NCBI GenBank assembly: GCA_023264735.1
Contig: JAHFVD010000038.1
Location: 1 to 64,000, forward strand
Source: Mycobacterium sp.
GTDB lineage: Bacteria > Actinomycetota > Actinomycetes > Mycobacteriales > Mycobacteriaceae
Length of the DNA: 64,000 bases
Direction: 5' to 3'
Position numbers and translations under genes: made by a program. Of this stretch, positions 43,565 to 55,874 are shown piece by piece. Each line of letters begins with the position of its first letter. The first letter of the stretch is position 1. The notes under the pieces were generated by a model. The model saw nothing but the letters and a program-made list of their open reading frames with translations. It was not told the origin of the DNA and made no database searches.

Positions 43565-44848
43565 ATGACTAGCATCGCAACGGAGCGAGAACACGATGCC
43601 ATCGACCTCTCGCAAGCGGCGCTGTGGGCAGGGCCCTCAGAGGAGCGCGACCAGATGTTCGCCCAGCTCCGCCGCGACCGACCAGTGAGCTGGCAGCGGC
43701 CGATTCGCAGCCCGATGATGGACGCAATGGGTCAGCAAGGCCCCCCCGGCTACTGGGCGATCACCCGTCTCGACGACATCGTCACGGTCAGCCGAAACGC
43801 CGAGGTCTTCTCGTCGTCACACGGCGGAGTGACGCTGGAAGAGATGCCACCAGAAGTGCTTGAGGTGGCCTCGTCGATCCTGACGATGGACGAACCGCTT
43901 CACGGCAAGGTTCGGCGCGTGGTGAGCTCCGTGTTCACACCGCGGCGGATCAGTCGCATTCGCGATCAGATCTACAACCAGGCGCGACAGATCGTCGACG
44001 ACATTGCCCACAGCAAAGGCGATGTCGACGTCGTCAACGCCGTCTCTGCGCGCCTGCCAATGTGGACCGTGTCGGAGATGATCGGCATTCCCGACGAACA
44101 GCGCGAGGAAGTGACCGCCGCAGCCGCGCTGCTGACGGCGTGGGACGACGAGAGCACGTCTGCCACCGACGCACTCACGACCATGTTCACCGGAATCACC
44201 ACGTTGCACACACGGTGCCAGGAACTCATCGACGCACGCCGGTCGGACCCGAAGGACGACCTGATCTCGGCTCTCGTGCAGGCCCAGGTAGACGGGGTGC
44301 GGCTCAGCGATGACGAGATCCGCGCCTTCTTCGTACTACTGTGCGTCGCCGGCAACGACACCACCAAGCAGACCACCACGCACACCATTCGATCCTTGAC
44401 GTCCTACCCCGAGCAGCGCGCGTATCTGATGGACGATATCGACGGCCGAATCGATGTGGCAGTCGAGGAATTCATCCGCCACGCGACGCCGGTGATGACC
44501 TTCCGCCGTACCGCAGTTAAGCCGTTTGAGTTATCCGGCAGGAAGATCGAGCCAGGCGACAAGGTGGTCCTGTTCTACAACTCCGGCAACCGCGATGAGG
44601 ATCACTTCGAGAACGCGCACGCATTCGACCTGAGTCGCAAACCCAACCCGCACGTCGGGTTCGGCGGTCGCGGGCCGCATTTTTGCCTTGGCAGTCACGT
44701 CGCCAAGCTGCAACTGAGCGCAATGTTCACCGAACTCCTTCGTCGCCTTCCCGACATCGAAGCGGTTGGCGAGCCGTCATACCTCACCAGCACGTTCATC
44801 AACGGCATCAAAAGCCAACACGTCCGCTTCGCCCCCGCGTCCGACTAG
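43565..44848 (+). CDS. Cytochrome P450, second of the region
   Basis: This 427-residue soluble P450 has the I-helix AGNDT (262-266), a K-helix EEFIR (E302-R305), and the heme loop GFGGRGPHFCLG with C374. The ATG at 43565 has GAAAGGGA upstream; a longer in-frame extension has no P450 similarity. It belongs to a different subfamily from the 38.9-kb P450, judging by the I-helix (AGNDT against AGNET) and the heme loop. It stands alone after the third TetR gene, and its substrate is unknown. It ends 34 bp from aroQ, which converges on it, so it marks the edge of the accessory region. Confidence 0.87.
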   Translation: MTSIATEREHDAIDLSQAALWAGPSEERDQMFAQLRRDRPVSWQRPIRSPMMDAMGQQGPPGYWAITRLDDIVTVSRNAEVFSSSHGGVTLEEMPPEVLEVASSILTMDEPLHGKVRRVVSSVFTPRRISRIRDQIYNQARQIVDDIAHSKGDVDVVNAVSARLPMWTVSEMIGIPDEQREEVTAAAALLTAWDDESTSATDALTTMFTGITTLHTRCQELIDARRSDPKDDLISALVQAQVDGVRLSDDEIRAFFVLLCVAGNDTTKQTTTHTIRSLTSYPEQRAYLMDDIDGRIDVAVEEFIRHATPVMTFRRTAVKPFELSGRKIEPGDKVVLFYNSGNRDEDHFENAHAFDLSRKPNPHVGFGGRGPHFCLGSHVAKLQLSAMFTELLRRLPDIEAVGEPSYLTSTFINGIKSQHVRFAPASD

Positions 44849-44854
44849 ACGGTA

Positions 44855-44873
44855 TGAGGAGGCTGGGGCCTCA
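44855..44873. terminator. Short hairpin between P450 and aroQ
   Basis: TGAGG (44855-44859) pairs with CCTCA (44869-44873) around a 9-base loop, in the 34-bp gap between two convergent genes. Confidence 0.3.
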
Positions 44874-44882
44874 CCCTACCGA

Positions 44883-47067
<2,185 letters not shown>

Positions 47068-47071
47068 CGCG

Positions 47072-48289
47072 CTACCCCGACGCCCGAACCGGCGAGTCCG
47101 ACGGCATGCGCTCGGCCACCGCCTGCAGGTACCCGTCGACATTGCGCCGGGTCTCGTCGATCGAGTCACCGCCGAACTTGTCCAGCACCGCGCGGGCCAG
47201 TACCAGCGCGACCATGGTTTCGACGACGACGGCGGCGGCGGGCACCGCGCACACGTCGGAGCGCTGGTGGATGGCGACGGCCTCCTCACCGGTGGCCATG
47301 TCGACGGTGGCCAGCGCCCGCGGCACCGTGGAGATCGGCTTCATCGCCGCCCGCACCCGCAGCGGAAGACCGTTGGTCATCCCGCCCTCCAGGCCGCCGG
47401 CCCGGTTGGTGGAGCGGACCACGCCGTCGGGGCCGGGGTACATCTCGTCGTGGGCTTGGCTGCCGCGCCGGCGGGCGGTCTCGAAGCCGTCGCCGATCTC
47501 GACGCCCTTGATGGCCTGGATGCCCATCACCGCCGCAGCGAGCTGGCTGTCGAGCCGGTTGTCGCCGCTGGTGAACGAGCCCAAGCCGATCGGCAGGCCG
47601 TGGACGACGACCTCGACGACGCCGCCGAGGGTGTCGCCGTCGCGCTTGGCCGCCTCGATCTGCTCGATCATGTCGGCCTCGGCCGTCTTGTCGGACGCGC
47701 GGACCGGGCTCTCGTCGATGCGGTCCAGGTCGCCAGAGGCGGGTGACGGCCCGTCGTAGGGTGCCGAGGCGCCGATCGAGATGACGTGTGAGAGCACCTC
47801 GACGCCGAGCGCCTGGCGCAGGAAGGACCGGGCGACGGTACCGGCCGCGACGCGCGCGGCGGTCTCGCGGGCGCTGGCCCGCTCGAGCACCGGACGGGCG
47901 TCGTCGAAGCCGTACTTGAGCATGCCCGCAAAGTCGGCGTGGCCGGGCCGCGGCCGGGTCAGCGGCGCATTGCGGGCCACGTCAAGCTCATCGGCCGGGA
48001 CCGGATCGGAGGCCATCACGGTTTCCCATTTAGGCCACTCGGTGTTGCCGATCTCGATGGCGATCGGGCCGCCCAGCGTGGCGCCGTGGCGGACCCCGGC
48101 CAGCACGGTGACCTGGTCCTGCTCGAACTTCATCCGGGCGCCGCGGCCGTAGCCCAGGCGCCGGCGGGCCAGCTGGTCGGCGATGTCCGTCGACGTGACC
48201 TGCACGCCGGCGACCATGCCTTCGACCACGGCTACCAGCGCGCGGCCGTGGGATTCACCGGCGGTCGTCCATCGCAACACGCGTCCCAT
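47072..48289 (-). CDS. aroC: Chorismate synthase
   Basis: This 405-residue FMN-dependent enzyme converts EPSP to chorismate (called aroF in older mycobacterial naming). Signatures are the N-terminal [11 protein letters not shown], the RRxxGYGRG-like [12 protein letters not shown] near residue 42-53, RPRPGHAD near residue 110 and [14 protein letters not shown] near residue 134. The start ATG at 48289 opens with the family sequence MLR/MGRVLRW, so the long upstream frame is rejected. It is the first gene of the aro operon and diverges from the SnoaL-like gene. Confidence 0.95.
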   Translation of the reverse strand: MGRVLRWTTAGESHGRALVAVVEGMVAGVQVTSTDIADQLARRRLGYGRGARMKFEQDQVTVLAGVRHGATLGGPIAIEIGNTEWPKWETVMASDPVPADELDVARNAPLTRPRPGHADFAGMLKYGFDDARPVLERASARETAARVAAGTVARSFLRQALGVEVLSHVISIGASAPYDGPSPASGDLDRIDESPVRASDKTAEADMIEQIEAAKRDGDTLGGVVEVVVHGLPIGLGSFTSGDNRLDSQLAAAVMGIQAIKGVEIGDGFETARRRGSQAHDEMYPGPDGVVRSTNRAGGLEGGMTNGLPLRVRAAMKPISTVPRALATVDMATGEEAVAIHQRSDVCAVPAAAVVVETMVALVLARAVLDKFGGDSIDETRRNVDGYLQAVAERMPSDSPVRASG

Positions 48290-48340
48290 CTTCCCACGCC
48301 GGTCACGGCAGACCCAATTTGCTTTGGCCAAGATGTAGCG

Positions 48341-48784
48341 ATGACGAAAAGCCCGATCGCGAACCTCGACGATTTCACCGCTCTGGACCCGTTCTTCCGG
48401 ATCGTCGAGCGCGGTCTCGACGGGCTCGTCGAGCCGGGACATTTCTTCGACCTGATGGCCGAGGACGTCCTCACCGAATACGTGGTCACGGTGCCCGGCT
48501 ATCCGCGCCGTGTGGAGGGCCGGGAGGCACTGGCCGAGCTGTACCGGCCGTACGGGATCGCGGTGCGCCTGGATCGCGCCTTCGATCTGGCCGTCTACCA
48601 CGACGCCGCCCAGAACGTCGCGGTGCTCGAGTACGCGGTCGAAGGCCGCACCGTGCACGGAAACCGGCGCTACGCGAACCGGTTCATCTCGGTCATCACG
48701 ATCGAGAACCGCGAGATCGTGCGCTGGCGCGACTACCTCGATCCGCTGGCCGTGTTCGACGCCAACGGCTGGCCCGACCGCTAG
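48341..48784 (+). CDS. SnoaL-like/NTF2-fold protein
   Basis: This 147-residue protein has a cone-shaped NTF2-like fold, recognised from [31 protein letters not shown] and the final [14 protein letters not shown] strand. Members are cyclases, isomerases or ligand-binding proteins, and the substrate here is unknown. It starts 51 bp from aroC on the opposite strand, and its stop overlaps the convergent prepilin peptidase stop by 4 bp. Confidence 0.78.
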   Translation: MTKSPIANLDDFTALDPFFRIVERGLDGLVEPGHFFDLMAEDVLTEYVVTVPGYPRRVEGREALAELYRPYGIAVRLDRAFDLAVYHDAAQNVAVLEYAVEGRTVHGNRRYANRFISVITIENREIVRWRDYLDPLAVFDANGWPDR

Positions 48785-49209
48785 AACACGACGAGCGCGG
48801 CGGCGGCCAGACTCGCGACGCACATCGACGGGCCGTGCGGCACCGTCGATGTCCGATCGCGCACCGCGACGACGGCGGCCAGCAGCGCCGTCAGCACCGG
48901 CGCGCCCAGTGCCGCCAGCAGCCAGACATCGGGCCCGAATGCGCCCGTCATGCCGCCGACACCGAGCGCGAGCTTGACGTCACCTGCGCCCAGCCCGGCC
49001 GGAATCGCAAGGTGTACGACCAGATACAGCGCGGCCAGGCCGAGCGCCCCGGCCAGCGCAGGCAGACCGCGACCACAGCAGGCCGCGACGGCGAGCACCG
49101 CGAGCGCCCCGGGCAGTGTCAGCACGTTCGGCAACCGCCGGTGGCGGACATCGCACACCGTCAACGCCACCGCCCACAGCAGCACGATCCCGAACACCAG
49201 CAGGCGCAT
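48781..49209 (-). CDS. Type IV prepilin peptidase-like aspartic membrane protease
   Basis: This 142-residue membrane protein has four to five hydrophobic segments. The two catalytic aspartates of prepilin peptidases are seen in [10 protein letters not shown] (about residue 20) and GAGDVKLA (about residue 75). The N-terminal methylase domain of Gram-negative PilD is missing, as usual in actinobacteria. It may process Flp-type pilins. It lies directly downstream of aroE on the same strand, as in M. tuberculosis. Confidence 0.87.
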   Translation of the reverse strand: MRLLVFGIVLLWAVALTVCDVRHRRLPNVLTLPGALAVLAVAACCGRGLPALAGALGLAALYLVVHLAIPAGLGAGDVKLALGVGGMTGAFGPDVWLLAALGAPVLTALLAAVVAVRDRTSTVPHGPSMCVASLAAAALVVF

Positions 49210-49219
49210 CGGGGCGACG

Positions 49220-50020
49220 TTAACTCAGCGCGGCGGCCATCTGCTCACGCGGCGCCGGGTGGCCTGTGAATTGTTCGACCTGGCTGAAGGCCTGGTGCAG
49301 CAGCATCTGTAGACCGCTGATCACCTCGCCGCCCGCGTCCTGCACGGTGGCTGCCAGCGGGGTGGGCCACGGGTCGTAGATGGCGTCCAGCAGCACCGGG
49401 ACCCTGGCGAAGACCTGGGCGTAAGCGGCGGCCGCGGCGGCCGGGATCGTGCTGACCAGGACGTCGGCGGTGGCCGCGATCTCCGGCAGCCGCGGATCGC
49501 TCAGATCGCAGAACGCAGTGGTGACGTCGACGGCCGCTCCGAGGTCCAGCAGCCGGGCCGCCTTGTCGCGGTTGCGGGCCACGACGGTGATCTCGATGGC
49601 CCCGAGGTCGGCCAGGGCCACGACGGCCGCGGGTGCGGTTCCACCCGAACCGAGCACGATCGCGTGCCGAACGTGACGGACGTGGGCAAGTGCTCCGGCG
49701 ACCCCGTCGATATCGGTGTTGTCGGCGCGCCAGCCGCGGTCGGTGCGGACCAGGGTGTTGGCCGAGCCGACCAGTTCGGCGCGTTCGGTGCGTTCGTCGG
49801 CGACCTGGAGTGCGGCGAATTTACCGGGCATCGTCACCGAGACGCCGACCCATTCTGGGCCGAATGCACGTACCACGCCCGGCAATTCGTCGGCCGTGCA
49901 CTCGATGCGGTCGTATGTCCAGTCGGTGAGACCGAGCGCGCGATAGGCCGCCAGATGCAGTAGGGGTGATTTGGAGTGCGCGACGGGCGAGCCGAGCACT
50001 GCCGCTTTACGCGCGGACAC
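49220..50020 (-). CDS. aroE: Shikimate dehydrogenase
   Basis: This 266-residue enzyme reduces 3-dehydroshikimate with NADPH. The substrate motif SPVAHSKSPLLH is at the N-terminus, NTDIDG is near residue 100, the nucleotide loop GSGGTAPAAV is near residue 122, and GLQMLLHQA is close to the end. The catalytic lysine site reads VTMPGKF, a common variant of VTxPxK. The GTG at 50018-50020 starts directly before the conserved first strand. Confidence 0.92.
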   Translation of the reverse strand: MSARKAAVLGSPVAHSKSPLLHLAAYRALGLTDWTYDRIECTADELPGVVRAFGPEWVGVSVTMPGKFAALQVADERTERAELVGSANTLVRTDRGWRADNTDIDGVAGALAHVRHVRHAIVLGSGGTAPAAVVALADLGAIEITVVARNRDKAARLLDLGAAVDVTTAFCDLSDPRLPEIAATADVLVSTIPAAAAAAYAQVFARVPVLLDAIYDPWPTPLAATVQDAGGEVISGLQMLLHQAFSQVEQFTGHPAPREQMAAALS

Positions 50021-50057
50021 TACCGAGCTCCGGCCCGATTTGCGCTCTTCTCTTCGT

Positions 50058-51293
50058 TCATCGCGCGGAGTCGAGCACGCCATTGCGCTTGGCCAGCTCG
50101 ATATTGGCCAGGTGCTGCGGGTAGTCACGGGTGAACAGCGTGGTTCCCTCGGTGTCCACGGTCACGAAGTACAGCCAGTCCCCCGGCTCGGGCCGCTCAG
50201 CCGCGGCCAGCGCCTCTTCGCCGGGCGAGCAGATCGGCGTGGCTGGCAGACCTTCCATGGCGTAGGTGTTCCACGGCGTCACCTGAGCCCGGTCGCCGTC
50301 GGTGGTGGCGACTTCCTGGCGATCCAGCGGGTAGTTGACCGTCGAATCGAATTCCAGTTTCTGCGGCACGGCCAGCCGGTTGTAGATCACCCGCGCGACC
50401 TTCGCGAAGTCGTGCGGTTTGGCTTCGCGCTGCACCAGCGAGCCGACAACCAGGATCTGATAGGGCGACATGTTCATCGCCGCAGCGGTATCCAAGAGCC
50501 CACCGGCGACATAGTGGTCCGCGCTCTGGCCCACCAGTTTGGCCAGGATCTCCTGCGGCGACGCCGACGGATCGACGTTCCAGGTGCCCGGGGCGATCAG
50601 CCCCTCCATGCGGCGATGGTTCGTGCCCAGCGAGGTCACAGGCTGCGTGGCCCATTGCGGCACGTTCAACTGCTCGGGCGGCGCCTGCTCGGCCACCTTG
50701 CGCAGATCGTCTGCGGCCACACACTTCTGCTCGCCGTTCACCGGGACGCAGGTGGCCTTGGAGATCAGGGTGAAGATGCCGTCGGTCACCTTGCCCGAAC
50801 CGACCTCGGCGACGTCGTCGAGCTGGCGGCCCTCGGGGATCACCAGCTTGCCCACCCGGTTGTGGGGGTCGGCCAGGCGTTGTACCGCGGCCGACGCCGA
50901 CATCTCGGTGCGCAACGTATAGAACCCCGGCTGGATGGCCGCGATCGCCGCGTTGTCCTTGGCCGCGTCCACGAATCCCTTGACGTTGGAGATGACGTTC
51001 TTGTCGCGCAGCGTCTGCGCGATCTGGGTGGTCGAGTCGCCGTCGTGGACCTGGATGACGACGTCGTCCTTGCCCTCGCCGGCGAAATCGCCATTCGACC
51101 CGCTGAACAGCTTGCCGCCCAAGTACACCGCGGCCACCACGATGACGATAAGCAGGGCCGCCGCGGCGGCCCCGATCATCCTGCGGCGGTTACGGTTTCG
51201 CCGGGCGCGCACCCGATCGAGGCGACTCATCCGGCTCCGCGGCGGGCCTACTGCCAGCGGTGCCGAGCGGTCGTGCTCGAAATCGTCAGACAT
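50058..51293 (-). CDS. mltG: Endolytic murein transglycosylase MltG (YceG-like)
   Basis: This 411-residue membrane-anchored enzyme is thought to cut nascent peptidoglycan strands. A polar, basic cytoplasmic N-terminus of about 38 residues is followed by one membrane helix (about 40-62) and an extracytoplasmic LysM-like and YceG domain. The catalytic glutamate lies in [25 protein letters not shown] near residue 300. The ATG at 51293 overlaps the ruvX stop by 8 nt; another ATG four codons upstream is possible. Confidence 0.9.
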   Translation of the reverse strand: MSDDFEHDRSAPLAVGPPRSRMSRLDRVRARRNRNRRRMIGAAAAALLIVIVVAAVYLGGKLFSGSNGDFAGEGKDDVVIQVHDGDSTTQIAQTLRDKNVISNVKGFVDAAKDNAAIAAIQPGFYTLRTEMSASAAVQRLADPHNRVGKLVIPEGRQLDDVAEVGSGKVTDGIFTLISKATCVPVNGEQKCVAADDLRKVAEQAPPEQLNVPQWATQPVTSLGTNHRRMEGLIAPGTWNVDPSASPQEILAKLVGQSADHYVAGGLLDTAAAMNMSPYQILVVGSLVQREAKPHDFAKVARVIYNRLAVPQKLEFDSTVNYPLDRQEVATTDGDRAQVTPWNTYAMEGLPATPICSPGEEALAAAERPEPGDWLYFVTVDTEGTTLFTRDYPQHLANIELAKRNGVLDSAR

Positions 51294-51780
51294 CGTCACC
51301 CGCATTCACGTTTCGGCGCTGGTCCAGCCAGCCCTGCAATATCCCGACCGCGGCGGCCTGATCGATCACCCCGCGCTGGTTTTTGGCACGCACGCCGGCC
51401 TCCCGCAGCGACCGCTGGGCCACCACCGTCGTCAGCCGTTCGTCGGCCAGCCGCACCGGTACCGGCGCGATCCGCCCGGCCAGTTCGTCGGCCACGTCGA
51501 CCGCGTCCTGCGCCGACGTCCCGGCCCGGTCGGCCAGCGTGCGGGGCAGCCCGACGACCACCTCGACGATCTCGTGTTCGGCGACCAGCGCACTCAACCG
51601 CCGCAGATGCTTACCGGTGCGCTCGCGCCGCACGGTTTCCACCGGGGTGGCCAGGATCCCGTCGGGGTCACTGACCGCCACGCCGATCCGCACAGTGCCC
51701 ACGTCGATACCGAGCCGACGGCCTCGCCCGGGATCGTCTGCGCCGGGCCGGTCGGGCACACGGTTCTGTGCGGAGAGCAC
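51286..51780 (-). CDS. ruvX: Putative pre-16S rRNA nuclease / RuvX (YqgF family)
   Basis: This 164-residue RNase H-fold protein has motifs [15 protein letters not shown] (about residues 24-38), [13 protein letters not shown] near 75 and [14 protein letters not shown] near 110. It matures 16S rRNA ends in E. coli and acts on Holliday junctions in vitro in M. tuberculosis. The GTG start lies 5 nt after the alaS stop, and the genes form alaS-ruvX-mltG-aroE. Confidence 0.92.
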   Translation of the reverse strand: MLSAQNRVPDRPGADDPGRGRRLGIDVGTVRIGVAVSDPDGILATPVETVRRERTGKHLRRLSALVAEHEIVEVVVGLPRTLADRAGTSAQDAVDVADELAGRIAPVPVRLADERLTTVVAQRSLREAGVRAKNQRGVIDQAAAVGILQGWLDQRRNVNAGDDV

Positions 51781-51785
51781 TGAGG

Positions 51786-54473
51786 CTAGCTCCGCGCGAT
51801 CTCTGCGCGAACCGCCGCCAGTGCCGCATCGATTCCGGCCGCGTTCTTGCCGGACCCCTGAGCCAGGTCGGCCTTGCCGCCACCCCGCCCGTCGACGGCC
51901 GAAGAGATCTGTTTAATCAGGTCGTTGGCGCTCAAACCGGCGTCCTGCGCGGCCGGGTTGGTGGCCACCACAAACGGCACAGTTCCTTCGTCACCTTCGG
52001 CGATCAGAACGACGACGCCGGGCTCGGAGCCCATCTTGCCGCGGATGTCGCCGACCAGGGAACGCAGATCACCGGCGTTCATCCCGGCCGACATCCGTTG
52101 CGCCACAAGACGGACCTTACCCACCTGCTCGGCGCCTGCGGCGGCGTTCGCCCCGGCCGCCTTGGCGGTGGCCAGGCGGATCTTGTCGAGTTCCTTCTCG
52201 GCAGCCTTGAGCTTCTCGACGAGGGTCGCGACGCGGGCCGGCACCTCTTCGGACGGCACCTTCAACGACGAGGCGAGCCCCGCCATCAGCGCGCGCTCCT
52301 TGGCCAGGTGCCGGAACGAATCCAGCCCCACGTAGGCCTCGACGCGGCGCACACCGGAGCCGACCGACGACTCGCCAAGGATGGTGACCGGCCCGATCTG
52401 CGCCGAGTTGTGCACGTGGGTGCCGCCGCAGAGTTCCAGCGAGAACGGGCCGCCGATCTCGACGACGCGAACCTCGTCAGGGTAGGACTCGCCGAACATC
52501 GCCATGGCGCCCATGGCCTTGGCTTTTTCCAGCTTCTCGTTGAAGGTGTGCACCTCGAAGTCGGCCTGCACGGCCTCGTTGGTGACTTCCTCGACCTGAG
52601 CGCACTGCTCGTCGCTCAACGCGCCCTGGTAGTTGAAGTCGAATCGCAGGTAGCCCGGTCGGTTGAGCGAACCGGCCTGAACAGCGTTGGGCCCCAACAC
52701 CTGTCGCAACGCGGCGTGCACCATGTGCGTGCCGGAGTGCCCCTGGGTGGCGCCGCGGCGCCACTCGGGATCGACGGCCGCAGTGACGGTGTCGCCCTCG
52801 ACGAACTCGCCGGACTCGACGTTGATCCGGTGCACCCACAGCGTCTTGGCGATCTTCTGTACATCGGTGACGGCGGCCTTGGCCGCGCCACTGCCGCCGA
52901 TCCAGCCGACGTCGGCGATCTGTCCGCCGGACTCGGCGTAGAGCGGGGTGCGGTCCAGCACGATCTCAATACGCTCGGGCGCGTGCTCGCGGCCACCGTG
53001 AGCCACCACCGGCACCCGCTTGCCGTCGACGAAGATGCCGAGAATCCTGGCCTCCGACGTCAGTTCGTCGAAACCCGTGAATTCCGTCGGCCCGGCGTCG
53101 ACCAGCTCGCGGAACGCCGACAGGTCGGCGTGGGCGTGCTTGCGCGCCGCGGCGTCGGCCTTGGCCCGGCGGCGCTGCTCGGCCATCAGCTCGCGGAAGC
53201 CCAGCTCGTCGACCGACAGGTCGGCCTCGGCGGCCATCTCCAGGGTCAGTTCGATTGGGAAGCCGTAGGTGTCGTGTAGGGCGAACGCCTCCGCGCCGCC
53301 CAGCACGGACTTACCCGCTGACTTCGTTGCGGCCGCGGCCTCTTCGAAGAGCTTCGACCCCGACGCCAGCGTCCGGTTGAACGCGGTCTCCTCGGCCACC
53401 GCGATGCGCTGGATGCGGTCGAAATCGGTGACCAGTTCCGGATACGACGGGCCCATCGCGTCGCTCACGACGACCATCAATTCGGCCATGATCGGCTGCT
53501 CGACGCCCAGCAATTTGGCCGCCCGGATGATGCGGCGCAGCAACCGGCGCAGCACGTAGCCGCGGCCTTCGTTGCCGGGCGTGACGCCGTCGCCGATGAT
53601 GATCGCCGCGGTGCGGCTGTGGTCGGCGATGACCCGGTAGCGCACGTCGTCATCGTGATTGCCCTGGCCGTACCCGCGCGGGGCATGTTCGACGACCTTG
53701 TCGATGACCGGCCTCAGCAGGTCGGTCTCGTAAACGTTGTCGACGTTCTGCAACAGACAGGCGATGCGCTCGACGCCCATACCGGTGTCAATGTTCTTGC
53801 GCGGCAACGGACCCAGGATCTCGAAGTCGTCCTTACTGGTGCCCTCGCCACGCTCGTTCTGCATGAAGACGAGATTCCAGATCTCGATGAAGCGGTTCTC
53901 GTCGGCTTCCGGGCCGCCCTCGACGCCGTATTCCGGGCCGCGGTCGTAGTAGATCTCCGAGCACGGACCGCACGGCCCGGGAATGCCCATCGACCAATAG
54001 TTGTCGGCCATACCGCGGCGCTGGATCCGCTCGATCGGCAGGCCGGCGACCTCCTGCCAGAGTTGCTCGGCCTCGTCGTCGTCGTAGTAGACCGTCGCCC
54101 ACAACCGCTCCGGGTCGAACCCGTAACCCCCCTCGGCGACCGGTGCGGTCAGCAGCGTCCAGGCCAGCTCGATCGCCCGGCGCTTGAAGTAGTCACCGAA
54201 CGAGAAGTTGCCCGCCATCTGGAAGAAGGTGTTGTGGCGGGTGGTGATGCCGACTTCGTCGATGTCGGGGGTGCGGATGCATTTCTGGACGCTGGTGGCC
54301 GTCGCGTACGGCGGAGTGCGCTGCCCGAGGAAGAAGGGCACGAACTGCACCATGCCCGCATTGACGAACAGGAGGTTCGGGTCGTCGAGGATCACCGAGG
54401 CGCTCGGCACCTCGGTATGACCTGCCTTCACGAAATGATCCAGGAATCGCTTCCTGATCTCGTGTGTCTGCAC
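51786..54473 (-). CDS. alaS: Alanyl-tRNA synthetase
   Basis: This 895-residue class II synthetase contains the aminoacylation core (motif 2 region [15 protein letters not shown] near residue 85), the editing domain with HSGTH near residue 577 and CGGTH near residue 680, and a C-terminal oligomerisation/DHHA1-like domain rich in alanine and glycine. It charges tRNA-Ala and removes mischarged serine and glycine. The GTG at 54471-54473 starts [13 protein letters not shown], the conserved N-terminus, with GGAAAG upstream. Confidence 0.95.
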   Translation of the reverse strand: MQTHEIRKRFLDHFVKAGHTEVPSASVILDDPNLLFVNAGMVQFVPFFLGQRTPPYATATSVQKCIRTPDIDEVGITTRHNTFFQMAGNFSFGDYFKRRAIELAWTLLTAPVAEGGYGFDPERLWATVYYDDDEAEQLWQEVAGLPIERIQRRGMADNYWSMGIPGPCGPCSEIYYDRGPEYGVEGGPEADENRFIEIWNLVFMQNERGEGTSKDDFEILGPLPRKNIDTGMGVERIACLLQNVDNVYETDLLRPVIDKVVEHAPRGYGQGNHDDDVRYRVIADHSRTAAIIIGDGVTPGNEGRGYVLRRLLRRIIRAAKLLGVEQPIMAELMVVVSDAMGPSYPELVTDFDRIQRIAVAEETAFNRTLASGSKLFEEAAAATKSAGKSVLGGAEAFALHDTYGFPIELTLEMAAEADLSVDELGFRELMAEQRRRAKADAAARKHAHADLSAFRELVDAGPTEFTGFDELTSEARILGIFVDGKRVPVVAHGGREHAPERIEIVLDRTPLYAESGGQIADVGWIGGSGAAKAAVTDVQKIAKTLWVHRINVESGEFVEGDTVTAAVDPEWRRGATQGHSGTHMVHAALRQVLGPNAVQAGSLNRPGYLRFDFNYQGALSDEQCAQVEEVTNEAVQADFEVHTFNEKLEKAKAMGAMAMFGESYPDEVRVVEIGGPFSLELCGGTHVHNSAQIGPVTILGESSVGSGVRRVEAYVGLDSFRHLAKERALMAGLASSLKVPSEEVPARVATLVEKLKAAEKELDKIRLATAKAAGANAAAGAEQVGKVRLVAQRMSAGMNAGDLRSLVGDIRGKMGSEPGVVVLIAEGDEGTVPFVVATNPAAQDAGLSANDLIKQISSAVDGRGGGKADLAQGSGKNAAGIDAALAAVRAEIARS

Positions 54474-54551
54474 TGGCTTTCCTTGCGTTCGGGATGCGGC
54501 TCGACTGACGCCTCGACCGCACCACATTACCGGTCGTCCGACGTTGGCCGG

Positions 54552-54953
54552 TCAGCCGCCCACGAAGCTCAGCCGAACCGATCGGCGCGGGTTGTCCCTG
54601 TTCAGGTCGACCAACACCACGCTCTGCCAGGTGCCGAGCAGTGGGCTGCCGTCAACCACCGGAAGCGTCACCGAAGGCGCCACGATGGCAGGCATCACAT
54701 GGTCGGCGCCGTGGCCGGGCGAGCCGTGCGAGTGCCGATACCGGTCGTCGCGCGGCAGCAGCCGTTCCAGGGTGTCGAGCAGGTCGTCGTCGGAGCCCGC
54801 CCCGGTCTCGATGACGGCGACCCCGGCAGTGGCGTGCGGGACGAACACGTTGCACAGCCCGTCACCGCGGCCGCTGCAGAACGAGCGCACCTCGTCGGTC
54901 AGGTCGACGATCCGCCGCCGCGAGCTGTCGATGTCGAGCACGTCGCTGTCCAC
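54552..54953 (-). CDS. YjbQ/UPF0047 family protein
   Basis: This 133-residue protein of the YjbQ family has family segments NVFVPHATAGVAVIE (residue ~36), a GHGADHVMPAIV histidine cluster near 85, and a final GTWQSVVLVDLNRD strand. Some members show weak thiamin-phosphate-synthase activity, but the true role is unsettled. A GTG start is used. It lies 78 bp upstream of alaS on the same strand, as in M. tuberculosis. Confidence 0.88.
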   Translation of the reverse strand: MDSDVLDIDSSRRRIVDLTDEVRSFCSGRGDGLCNVFVPHATAGVAVIETGAGSDDDLLDTLERLLPRDDRYRHSHGSPGHGADHVMPAIVAPSVTLPVVDGSPLLGTWQSVVLVDLNRDNPRRSVRLSFVGG

Positions 54954-55016
54954 AATTCCCAGCGTACGGGCCCCAAATCTCGGTGGTCAGCCAAGCGAAA
55001 TCGCTACGCTGCGCCG

Positions 55017-55874
55017 ATGGACCAGTTTCGCCATGGCGATCTCGTGTTCGACGTCATCGACTCAGGACCCGCTGACGGACCGGTCGTCGTGCTGCTCCAT
55101 GGGTTTCCGGAGCAGAACACGATGTGGCAGTCGATCATCCCGGCGTTGACCGCGCAGGGTTACCGCTGTCTGGCCCCGCTCCAACGCGGATATTCGCCCG
55201 GTGCCCGCCCGCGGCGTCGCCGGGACTACCGCGGCGACCTCCTCACAGGGGATGTCCGGGCACTCATCGATGCCGTCGGCGCGCAGCAGGTGCACCTGGT
55301 GGGGCATGACTGGGGCGCGAATGTGGCGTGGCGGGTGGCTCAGCGGTTTCCCGACCGTCTGCTGAGTCTGACACCGATGTCGGTGCCTCACCCCTGGGCG
55401 TTCCTCACATCCATGCTGACCAGCCGCCAGGGACTGGCATCCTGGTACATGTATTTCTTCCAGCTGCCCTGGCTACCGGAGTGGTACCTACGGCGGGGAC
55501 GGGGAGAATTCACGCTGTCGGGATTCCTCTCGTCGCGAGCACAGCACGCGCCACAGCTGGTGGAAACCGAGGCGGCGGCGATGACCGAACCGGGTGCGCT
55601 GACTGCGGCGCTCAACTGGTACCGGGCAATACCGCTGGACAGCATCGCCGACAACCGGATCAAAGTGATCGTGCCGACGATGTTCCTGTGGAGTGACGGC
55701 GACATCGCACTGCTCGAAAAGGGCGCCAGGAGCTGCGGAAAATACGTTGCCGGCGAGTACCGCTTCGAGGTCTTCGCGGGTGTTTCACACTGGATCCTCG
55801 ACGAGGCGCCTGATCGTGTGGCCGGACTCCTGTTGGACTGGTTCGCCGCTCATCCCGTCGGCTCAACCAGCTAG
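55017..55874 (+). CDS. Alpha/beta hydrolase, epoxide-hydrolase-like
   Basis: This 285-residue alpha/beta hydrolase has oxyanion motif HGFPEQNTMW (about residues 29-38), and the nucleophile is an aspartate in GHDWGA near residue 101, as in epoxide hydrolases and haloalkane dehalogenases. The acid is in WSDGDIAL near residue 231 and the histidine in GVSHWILDEAPD near residue 262. HGFP and the lid sequence favour epoxide hydrolysis. It overlaps the convergent monooxygenase gene by 4 bp. Confidence 0.83.
   Translation: MDQFRHGDLVFDVIDSGPADGPVVVLLHGFPEQNTMWQSIIPALTAQGYRCLAPLQRGYSPGARPRRRRDYRGDLLTGDVRALIDAVGAQQVHLVGHDWGANVAWRVAQRFPDRLLSLTPMSVPHPWAFLTSMLTSRQGLASWYMYFFQLPWLPEWYLRRGRGEFTLSGFLSSRAQHAPQLVETEAAAMTEPGALTAALNWYRAIPLDSIADNRIKVIVPTMFLWSDGDIALLEKGARSCGKYVAGEYRFEVFAGVSHWILDEAPDRVAGLLLDWFAAHPVGSTS

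Noticed and set aside
13305..44848. Mobile-element origin of the accessory region
   Set aside because: No transposase, integrase, tRNA target, terminal repeats or attachment sites are visible inside or at the edges, so horizontal transfer cannot be claimed from this window.
53619..55016. Long plus-strand frame running into the epoxide-hydrolase-like gene
   Set aside because: Its first ~466 codons lie antisense to alaS and yjbQ and show no family features; the hydrolase starts cleanly at the ATG at 55017.
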